DNA of 64,000 nt from Mactra quadrangularis (lineage: Eukaryota; Mollusca; Bivalvia; Venerida; Mactridae), in the NCBI GenBank assembly GCA_025267735.1, contig CM046294.1:41663570-41727569 (forward strand). The letters are read 5' to 3'. Shown piece by piece: positions 11,194 to 22,600 of the stretch; position 1 is the stretch's first letter; each line of letters begins with the position of its first letter. A program made the position numbers and the translations under genes. The notes beneath the pieces are model-generated. The model worked only from the letters and a program-made list of their open reading frames with translations. It was not told the DNA's origin and ran no database searches.

Positions 11194-11699
11194 ATCAGTG
11201 CTTGAAGTGTATAGATGAGTGAAACATATAATATAGACATACATGAATATCAATATGACAATTGACTATTTTTTGCAATAAGTTACTTTGCTTGCATCTG
11301 CATTATATAATATTTTATTCCTCTGTCTATTCACACAGGTTACTATATCGTTCAGTTATTTTCTATATGTAAGAATACTTAGGTGTCTATGGTAACATAT
11401 GTACTATTTTTTTCTTACCTTGCCTATTAACAAACACATACATATTCAATGTGTGTCATTTAGGAAACTTGCTTGTAGTGCGGTTTTTTCAATAACTAGA
11501 AAATGTCGCCATTATATTCGCAGCTTACAAACTTTTTTGCATCATTCTCAATTCCAATAATTGTCATTTTCATTTTTATAATTTTAAAGGATAGGTTGCT
11601 ATCTTTGTGTATATGCAATTTTTACAATAATATATTCTTATATCATATTTTAGTCATTATTTTGTATGACTTCATTCCTTCAGACAAATGAATCATAAC

Positions 11700-11946
11700 A
11701 GGTCGGTCAATCAACATACTCACCGTTTAATATTAAATCTATGAATGTATATGATTACCAGCTACTAGGCACATACTTTCTTTAGACTTCCTGATAGACA
11801 ACAATTCGAAATGATTTAGAAACAGTAGTAAGACAGCAGACATTTTTCATGGCTCGCAGTCAGTATGTTCCGCCTAGGAATCGACTGCTCGAATTCAGTA
11901 GATCAGTAGACTTGTTGACTATCAAATGAGCTTACCAGCCGGCTGT
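11700..11946 (-). repeat. SINE-like repeat, minus orientation
   Basis: Diverged relative of the 5606-5911 SINE: shares CTACTAGGCACATACTTTC and the reversed tRNA-like head ending near GAGCTTACCAGCCGGC. Confidence 0.6.
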
Positions 11947-13292
11947 CGTTAGTTTGACAAATATTGTGAATTAGACTACATGTATTTGGTGTTTGCGTCA
12001 TAGGTACGTATTCAATACTATAAGCAATGACATCGACACTATTACCTGCAAAACTATGTTACGTTTTGAAGTTTGTTTCTACAATGACGAACACAAAAAA
12101 AATAAACGACTATTACGATTATACAGATGAAAACAAAAATAAAATATGTACAATGGATTATGTTTTCTAATGAATATTGTGTATTATTTTCATCTTGAAT
12201 ATAAAAATAAAAACAAAACATATCAGTAATGAATACATGAAACACATAAATGCAACATAGAATATATTATATTAGGGAACATAACAAAAAGTGAAATATA
12301 GTTCACACAAAAACTCACATATGTTAAGTGAAACATAATAAATATCTATAAAAAAAACACTCTAGAAAAAAATATCTGATAATTGAAAAACGTTCCATCT
12401 ATAAAGGCAAATTTTATACACGTGATGGAAATTATATGGTAAATGACATTTAATTTTCTGAAAACACTAGGTTTGTTATACCACACTTCAAATTATTCGT
12501 TCAACTCTTATACAAGCATACTTCGATCTATGTTTTTAAGATTGACTGTTTACATTGAAATAATATACACACTGATTATAGCCCGTAAAATATATACAGT
12601 TTAATTGCCACCGGTAATAAATATAACTTACTCATTTCTAAATGTTCCCATCTTTTCTAGGAGTTGTTTAGTTTTGTTTACGTAATGTCACAAGGTCAGA
12701 TGGTGTAGGATTCAGAATACATGAACAAATACAAATTCTGATTACAAGTAACATGTTTGAGTTCATCATAACCATCGATATCATATCTACTTTTCATCTT
12801 CCTTATCACTTTAATGAACATGTTAAGCTTTCTTAGTAAAGCTAACTTGACTTTACTATGTAGAACCATCACTTTTTATATCGCCGTGTCATCAGGTTGA
12901 TTGTCAAACGTTTATGCTCGAGAATCATGATTACCCTCGCCAGAACTGCGATCGATCTTTATCTGTAAAATGATTTATTTTGAATTTATAAAGTAGCATA
13001 AACATTAATGTTCTAGTTTGACACAATATTTCCTAACATGTTTATATACTGGGTTTGACAAATCTAACCTTATATTAGGAACGTTTACACTTTATTTAAT
13101 GCTGGTTGTCTTTCACAACTTAACATCAGCTATACGTGAGAAAATTCATAATTAAAATTCATTAAAGAGTATAACCTTCCGAATACCCAAACTATGACTT
13201 CGAATTTGATATACTAAACTCTCTTTACGGCACCGGTATGATACATATTAATGATCTTTTGTAAAGTATTATCGTTTGAATAAGACAACTTT

Positions 13293-13372
13293 AGGCCACA
13301 ACACGTTGATCATATGTTCTTTGAAGTCTTTGGAAAGTCCGAAGAAGACATCATCAACTTGTTGTGGCCAAA
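13293..13372. repeat. Short inverted repeat (hairpin)
   Basis: GGCCACAACACGTTGAT at the left and ATCAACTTGTTGTGGCC at the right are near-perfect inverted arms around a ~45-base spacer. A similar TTGTTGTGGCC arm occurs at 53931-53942, so this may be a small MITE family. Confidence 0.6.
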
Positions 13373-13373
13373 T

Positions 13374-13612
13374 TTAACTAACTTGCACATCAAATGATAA
13401 ACACACGACTATTGAATTATGAGGAAAATAAATTATCAAGAAGGTAATTATGCACGTGATTACCTTCAGTATTTCGAGATCGATGTCAACTTCATCTATA
13501 GAAAAACAACATTGTTTCTTTCCAGCTTTATCGTCATTTTTAGTTGTGTTCTGCTTTGCGCAGCCGCAACTTAATGCAACAGTACATGCATTCATTAGAC
13601 ATTCAAAAATAC
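13374..13612 (-). CDS. Gene B putative last exon, Cys-rich tail
   Basis: Acceptor ttacag at 13613-13615, phase 1. Encodes IFECLMNACTVALSCGCAK, then a Lys/Asp stretch and QCCFSIDEVDIDLEILK. Read through, it ends at TAA (13374-13376) after a second hydrophobic run (VITCIITFLIIYF). Alternatively a donor gtaatc at 13463-13458 could splice onward. Seven cysteines in about 40 residues suggest palmitoylation sites or metal binding; unproven. Confidence 0.4.
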
Positions 13613-16600
13613 CTGTAAATACCAGTTATAGTAAATAACAGAGTTCATAAAAATGCATTTTACATAGACAAATCGTCATATGATTGTAATGTCAAGTTCA
13701 GATTTCAATTCAAAATGCATCAAAATAAGACATGATGCAAACACGTATAATTTAAACAAATTAATAATTTATCCAAATTACTTTTTCATTTTTAAAGAAC
13801 AATATGTCAACATGCGCGCAAAAGACTTATCATTAGACAGGAAAATCTGCTAAAATGTGTACAATTGTAAAAGAGCTTACCGTCGTCATCTTTAGATACT
13901 AAAATACAAAACAAAAATAAAAAGAAAATGGATTTGTAAAAAGCATTGTGTTATGATCTTAATTATGTTACAAAGTACATTCATTGGCGGTTCCAGCGGT
14001 GGGGGTCAGGGGTTCCGGACTCCCCGCCTTAGAACTTGGAAAATGTACCTGTCCTATATTGTATTTAATGCCTGTAAGTCATTTTTTGTAGCATAAAGCC
14101 ATTTTCTCGGTGCATAACATATTATATTTAATGGTAATGTAGTTTTTATTATCAATATGTTGCATTTTTTTATGCAAAATGTGTATAATGTAGTTGTGCT
14201 TCGTGGTTCGGATCCCCCAAGAAAAGTTCGGACATCCCCTTAGAAATGATTGAACCCTCCCTTCTAGAAAAAAAATCATCGATCCGCTTCTGACATTGTT
14301 TTAAGATGATTAAAAACTATTTACAAAGAATTTAGCTAGTCAACATTTGCCGCAAGTACCATATCAGTAGACAGGAAAATCTACTAAAAATAATTATTTG
14401 TATAATTATAACATAACTCACCTTTGTCATCTTTAGATACTGAAATAAAATACAAAAATAAAAAGAAAATAAATTTGTATAAAGTATTTTGTTATGATCT
14501 TAATTATGTTACAAAGTGCATTCATAGGCGGTTCCAGCGGTGAGGGTCAGTGTGGTCCGGACCCCCGCGTTCGAATTAGGAAAATGTACCTGTCCTATAG
14601 TGTATTTATTACCTGTAAGTCATTTACCATAAAACCTTTTTTTCTTGATATATAGCAGTTTTTATCATATTGTAGTTTTTATCATCAATGGGTTGCATTT
14701 TATCTGCAACATTAGTATAATGTAGTTGTGGTTCGTGGTTCGGATCCCTCTAGAAAAGTTCGGACACCCCCTCCCCTAGAAAAGTTCGGACCCTCCTAGA
14801 AAAAAATCCTCGATCCGCTTCTGACATTATTTTAAGATGATAAAACTTTTTGAACAGAATCTAGCTTGTCAACAATCGCCACAAGTACCATATCAGTAGA
14901 CAGGAAACTCTGCTAAAAATAATTATGTGTATAATTATAACATAACTTACTGTTGCCATTCCCAGAATCTAAAATATAAAACAGAAATAAAAAGTAAACG
15001 GATTTGTATTAAGCATTGTGTTTCATTTATGATACAAAGTACATTATTTTAAGATGATAAAACTATTTGAAAAGAATCTAGCTTGATCCTGTACAGTCAG
15101 GACTCATTACAACGACACTGTTGGTTCCCAAAACTTATGTCAGTATATTGAATTTGTCAGTATATTGAATTTTATTATCTATTATGTAATGATATGCGTA
15201 GTCATGGGTATGTGAACATTATGTATTTGGATCTACAATAAATATCTATAATGAAAGATTTTTGTGTTTATGTGTTCACTTTATTATACATATTATACAT
15301 CATACACATAATAAAACAACTTTATTAAAATAATTACAACTAAAATAGTTAAAGATTGGTAAGAAAATGATAACACTTTATAAAATAAAAAGCACAAACA
15401 ATGATAGGCCTTTCAAAGTAAAACCTTTAAAAAATGGATTGCACTAAGTTTGATGTATTTGTCATCTAGCGAAAAAAGTCATTGATAACAACAATACGTT
15501 GATATTGTAATAAGGTGTAACAATCAACTGTTCAAACTACAATATACATGTACTCCTAATACCTGTGTTAACACCCTGCGGCTTTTGTTCGCGGCTCAAT
15601 TATACGCTTGACTGACCAAGTGTCAGTGTCAGTTTAACGGGTATCGATTGTATAGAAAATAACATGTTTGGTTTCCAGTTTTATAGTGTCGGAGTCGGAA
15701 TACGAATTTTCCGTTATAAAGGATTATAATAACGTTGAAAAAAATTGGTTCCCACTTACTCACTGTCGTTATTTGAATTTATCAGTATAACGGATTCCGA
15801 TGTATTGAGTCCTGACTGTATTAACAACACTGTCTGCTGTTGAGTACATTTGTGAGCGATAAATATTGTGTATACCTTATTTCTTTACTATATCATACAT
15901 ATTAGTACATTTATATATTATCTATAAGGAGGCTAACTACACGATGTATTTGTAGGCGTTCTATTAAATACAAGTTCCAACCTACGAATATGATAATCAT
16001 TATAACAATTACAAACATTTTTAATTTGTATATAACACTTCTCTGTCCAAGAAATCTTGTTTTGCAAATGGTAAAGTAAAAAGTAAAAAATGCAAGCTAA
16101 TTATGAACAAAAAAGTATTGCTGACACATTTCGCAAAACCCACAATTTCACAAGTACAACAGAGGGGTTATCCAGATAATAAAGCTTTAGAGTTCGGAAT
16201 AAATCGTTTAAACTTATCATTTCGTTAAGAATTCATTTCAACATTATCGATGACTAATATGCAGAAGTACATGAAAATATTAATGAAAAAACATTGTTGA
16301 TTTATCTACTTACTTCTGCTATGTTCAACAATCTTCACAATTATTACAATCATTATGATTCCTCCAACACTTCCACCTATTATACTACCGACCAATGCTC
16401 CAACATTTCTTGACGAGTTCTCCGTGGCTAAATCAAATGATTAATAAGACAGCCGTCTTAAAAGTCGATTGGTGCTTACATATGATTTTCTGTTTTTAAA
16501 TACATTTACAAACTTGTATCACGTACGTAAAAGCGTATATCCCTACTACAAGCGTGTGTTTCATTAACAATTTAAGGAAATAAAATTGCATGGGAATATG

Positions 16601-19600
16601 CCTATAACATAATAACGAAATATACTGTGAGTTTTTGCAATTGACTTTTGTCTGAACGAAGACAGTAATGAGCAACATTCAAACTTTGAGTTTTTAAACG
16701 GAAATTAGAATAGATATTAACATTATAAGAAAATTGTGGAAATATACCTAATGTAGTTGCGTTAACGTTTAACTCGGATGAGTTCCCATTTACATTTGAT
16801 GCTATTATGACCATCATATATTGTGTGTTTTCAGATAAACCAGTTAATTCAAGTTCCATGCTTGGTTCATCATTATCCGTGACATTGAGGTAAGTCCATA
16901 TTGTGTCTGAATTCTTTTTATATTTGATGTAAAATATCTGCGGTTGTCCATAATCAAATCCTGGAGTCCATACAAGATGGATTGACGATGTCGTCGTACG
17001 GCTTTCAACATATGTGAAGTTAAGTGGAGGATCTGGATAATCTAATTAAAATTCATTGAAGAAATAATAAAAATTAGTATGTATAAGATGCTCTTCAGGA
17101 ACATTGACCATGTGCAGGTCAACAAATTATATTTCCCGGCTTTCTTATTTATTACTATGTTTGTGATGCTATTGTAGATATGCGTTGCAATGTTCATAAT
17201 TTTCGAACAACGTGCCTTTTTATAATTTCAATACAAATATTTTGAAATGAATTTCAAGGTGCATGATACTAATGCAACAATTCACGATATTATGGCAGAA
17301 GTTGTTAGGGAGATTCCTTTTCATTTTATTTAGGACATGTCCGTGTTATCATCTAACGAGGTGTAATTTAGCAATCAACGCATGATGAAAGTCTAGATAA
17401 TAACATACAATAGGGTCCAACTGTTTCTATACACATGTTTGGTGTCATATTTCTTTTATTTCTATTGAAACTTTATTGCAGACTCACTATGTTTATACAT
17501 TTTAATGTATAATTCTTAAAGAGCATGAATTATGATTCGTGTTATACTGTTTACTACTTGTCAAAGTTTTAACTACGTGTAAAATATATCAATGTATATT
17601 TCAAGACATCATAATTTAGTAACTAAACAGAGAAACTTTCTGGACCTAAGAGTACATAACATGTCGAAGTAGGTACACACTTACTTCCTCAGTCAACATA
17701 AAATACATATCATATTTTAACGGATAAGTTTATATATTTAACTTACCATCTGGGAAAAGATAATAAAACTGTTCCATTTGCCCAAAATCATTTTCCACAT
17801 ACACTTTATAACTTGTGAAATCCTCTTTACCAACACTTTGTATGGTAAGAGTAGTCTGTAAATCCGAGGAGGTTACAACAAAATGTTCGTTGTCGATTAT
17901 TTTTGTCCACTCTCCGTTCCAAAATTGATACCAGGAATAAGAAGGAGGAGGATGGGCGATGACATCAAATACAAGTTCTTTTGATACATTCTTTCGACTT
18001 GTAATATTCATATGTACTTCTTCAGCAGCTCTAGGGTAACCTAAATATTGTCTTTATAGTATTAGTATATATCAATTGCTTGTCAACTTAACCAAGTACT
18101 TTACACAAAACATTGATATCAAGGTACGTACAGGTAAATACAGACATACATTTCAAACAACTAGTGCATAGTAAAACAACGCTTGATGTAAGTCTTTTTA
18201 AACGAAATCTTAAGTAATTTGATCTGCTATAAAACAGCGAAAAAATACAATTGAACACAAGGCCTTTTAACTATTCGCTTTCGTAAAAATGGCACTGATC
18301 ATTATGGATAAACCTGTTGTATCCAAACAGGGCCAATATAGAAAAAGTTATTGAATATAAGACGTGTTTAAATTGTGTAAATGATACAATGTCATTATAC
18401 TCACAATTTACATATAGTTCCCTAGTTTTTATGGAACCATTTGCATCATTAAATTCATTTCTTGCAGAACATGAGTAAATTCCTGCATCTGAACATTTAG
18501 CTTCAGCAATTTGGTATTCCAAGCTCGCCTCAGTAATATTCTTCAAAGTTTGAGACTTATAACTCAAGGTGATTGAAGCTATTGGATTACTATCGGCGTA
18601 ACATTTAATGGGAAATATTTCGTTTTCATTCACCGTCACAGCTTGATTATCAAGTTCAGCGATAGTAAATGATGTGATTGTTGCTTCAACTTTTAAATAG
18701 AAACAATATATACATTGTTATAAAGTATTCTAGTACTGTAAGAATATAAATAAAGTTGTAATAGTCATATCAAATTCAAATGTAGGCAAATGTTAATAAT
18801 TTCGTGATACGAGCATTTATATAAGAATAATGTAATTGAAATTCTAATTTATACTATTTTTGTAGCATGTAATAATACATCAAACTGTAACTAAACTTAT
18901 TCCATTGAGTGTCGTCTACATTTCTTGTCCATTGAATTGATGCTTCTATAGGCAAACCAGTTGTATAAGGACAGCTGATGTTTAAATCGCTTCCTTCAAG
19001 TTGCGAAATGTTTCTCATTTCTGCTACCGTAGGACCATCTGCAAAACCATATACTATTACAATGCAAAGTTTCAGGCTGTGCAGGTGAAAATATCCACAA
19101 CATTGAATATTCAAAAAATAAGTTGTATAAAATACGACACTTTAGTGTACTTAAACTATTAAACACACAGTAGCATCCATAACATTGACGCATTAATAAG
19201 ATTGCAGACCTAAAATATCTAAGAATTAAATCCTACAATAAAAAATACCCAGATAAGCCATCAAAAGCCAATCCTTCATTATTGATAATGGTTGAACAGT
19301 CTTAGGAAGAATATTTGAAGAAAATACTGCGGTTATTTATTGAATGCATATATATGTAGTGTGCTATTTGTGATATAACTTAAGTTTCATACGATAGGTG
19401 AAAAATATCTTATACTGCGATTTCTACCACAGGCTAACAAGTTATACAGAACCGTGCAAAAAAACTTACATAATACAACCACATTTACAACCCTTCTGTT
19501 TTCCCCAGTAACTTGTTCTTCGTCTGATGAATTCATTGTGTTCTGCAAAATACACATATATTCGCCAGCGTCTTCCTTCGCTATGCTATTTAAAGTAAGC

Positions 19601-22600
19601 GTTGAACTCTTTGTAGAATCGATAGCAGAAGGTCCTGACCATGTATATCTATCTGGTGTTGGTTTGCTTTCAGCCGTACATGTTATACTTCTTGTTGTGC
19701 CTTCTATAAATGAAATATTTCCGATAACAGTTTGTCCGTTCACCTCAAGTTTAGGTTCCTCAGGAGGATCTGTAAATTGAAAACGTGATAAAAATATATT
19801 ATCACCAGTCAAACAAAATAAAGGTTACACATTCATAGAATTTTTACCAGAAATATACAAAAATATTATCAGATTAGGACTACAGAAACTGAAATAATAA
19901 AAGGGTGGCGTGATTGTTTACTGATCAGTCATTCATAATTTGTCGAATAGTGTTCGATCTCCATAAATGAAAATAAGGAAATAGTTTTACTTTACTTTAA
20001 TTGTTTTACTTTACAGATTACTCTAGAATTTTAAACCTTACGTGATGTGTGTACTATATAGCCTGATGTGACATTGCTACCCGGATAAAAGTTTTAAGCC
20101 ATTTAATTTGCGTAACCTCACTTGTTTAGACGCTTGCTTTTTACAAAACAACATACTTAACAGGGTACAATCACTTCAAGTCAGAAGCAAATAAAACATA
20201 TAGAATTGAATGGTTTGTGTCTGAAGGATCTGATACTTATATAATGATACTCTTTTGACATATCCTATCAGCCCGCTTAACAAACAACAGAAATTTATGA
20301 ATGTATAGTTGAAGATTGAATCAAAATGTGATAAGGAAACAGCACGGTTTCTCTACTCACAAAATACAACCAATTTCACATCTATTGTCTCAGTTGTAAA
20401 ATTGGTTTGTGTAGAAGTACATGTACATATTCCTTCATTCTTTCTGGATACATTCAATGTTAATGTTGTAGTAACATTTCCATCGAAGTTGATAGTTGAT
20501 TGTTGTGCTAGTGAAAAATAATTACAACTCCAAGATAATGTTGGTGAAGGATTTCCATCTTTTACAGTACAAGATAACGTCCCTTGAGTATTTTCTATCA
20601 CACGATATTCATTACCTTGAGAAATTTAGGGAGCTTCTGCCTTGTCTGAAAATACACAAGTGTCGAATGCAAATGCGATGCCGATTAACTTAAAATCAAA
20701 TTGTTTCCATATAGTACCACACATTTACTTACTCAAACCTTTTAAACTCAGTACAAGAACACTAATATATAGCTTAAGGTTCTTATCTCACGTCTGTTAC
20801 GTTGTAGAAATCCAATTTCGCTGACACTTCATATTTATTTAAAACTATTAAATATTCTGATGTTTAAGGATTATATATATCATATAAGATACAACATAAT
20901 TTACCGATATGGCACTACTTATGTAGCTTGAAAATTTTGTATAAGATATCTTAAGTGCTCTCGATATGACAGAGAATAGTTTTATAACAATAATAAATTC
21001 AATGAGTTATTCCCGTGAGCAGGTACTTAAGGTTAAAGATAGATAGATAGATACTTTATTCAGTAAAAATAAGGCATGACGCCCAACAGTTTACAAATTA
21101 TGCAAATATTAGAACATTAATACAATACATAAGTAAATAATAAATGCGGTATAAATACGTTCAATTGTATAAATCGGTAATGGCGTATAAGTATAAATAC
21201 AAATACAGTTATGATGAGGAAAGTGCGAAACATAATTTAACTATGATCAAGTAGAGAAGATTATTGAGAAATATTTAAACATATATCTACCACAATGTCT
21301 CGTAATTTAAAACTTTGTAAATATAAACAGCTAAATTTTGAATAGTATTAGAATCGGTTGATGTAAACAGTTGTATGAATTTTGATATATTTGGACGTTT
21401 CCAGAAGTAACAATCTATATATTTCTTAAACTTAAATTCAATGAACATTCTCATATACAATGAAATTCGTCCTCTAAATTTCCACAAAATTTACATTTAC
21501 GTTCTTCTCGAGGTACTTTATTCCAGCGTCCTACTTCTTCTTCTAATCTATGGCTTGACAAAAATAATAATATACATGTTAAATATATTGGAAAAATCGC
21601 TTACTATATATTTTACTTACACAAAACGTTTAACGGTATCTCTGCGCTTGATTTCACTGGACCTGTATTGACAGAGTTACTTGCTTCACAAAATATCTTC
21701 ATAGTATTATGGTGACGTGTAGGTACAAATTGTAGCGTGCTGGTAATTACACTTAATTCATCGTAGTCAGTTGTCGTTGTTATAGTTTCTGTTATCTGAG
21801 TTTTCGTGTCATTGTTATCATTCAGATAGCTGAACCAATATACAGAGGCAGCAGGTTTGGCCGTTGATGTTGTGCATGTAAACTCTAAGGTATTGTTTTC
21901 TCCGACAAAATTTGGGGATAAAGCTGGTTCCAAAGTAACTGATGTCACTGGGACTAAATGATATAACATAAGACATGTTTATTAATAAAATGACTTTAAC
22001 TTTTTAGTGCTTGATTTATTACAAAGATTTTATAAAATGTATGGTTTTCATATAAACAGATTATCTGAAAATGATCTTATAGTGTAAGGACTCAAATTTC
22101 GCTGGTTGAATATTCATTTTAAGCATTGAAAAAAATAGAATTATATATTTCTGCGACTATATTTCTAATGTTAAGTCTTGAAATACGATCTAAGGGCTGA
22201 TAACACAATTTCTTATAATATCAATACTTGTGTAATTTTGCAAGTCATATTTAAGGTGAATGTTAAATGTTATCGATGTAAACGTGATAGATAATCTATA
22301 TTAAGAACTTGTACGTTAGTTTGTAGGCAATAAAAACGTGTCTAAGAATTATGTACCTTGTACTTTTATGATCCAGTTTGACCAAGTTCCTTCCGCCTGT
22401 CCAGACGGTGAACACATATACATGTCGTTATTGTCTGTTATTGATACATTTAATCGTGTAACTTGGTAACTTGTCTTGTTACAGGTGTACATATATTCAC
22501 TTTTGTTGTCCAGAAAGGTTGTACTGCCTTGAGTAGTACATAATCCATTGTCTATACCCATAGCAGCTGTATTTGTTCCCATGTTCTTGTTCCAGTTGAC

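Larger units (their letters stand above)
11194..13373. other. Intergenic region between convergent genes A and B
   Basis: AT-rich DNA with no coding exon I can support. It contains a SINE (11700-11946) and a hairpin (13293-13372). 3' UTR material of both genes is expected here but I cannot fix the ends. Confidence 0.5.
13826..15090. repeat. Three tandem ~540-base units, each holding a microexon
   Basis: Units of about 13826-14340, 14341-14880 and 14881-15090 share GACAGGAAAATCTGCTAAAA, the microexon with flanking splice sites, AATAAAAAG, ATGTTACAAAGT and a GATGATAAAACT end. The third lacks the MITE carried by the other two. Confidence 0.75.
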
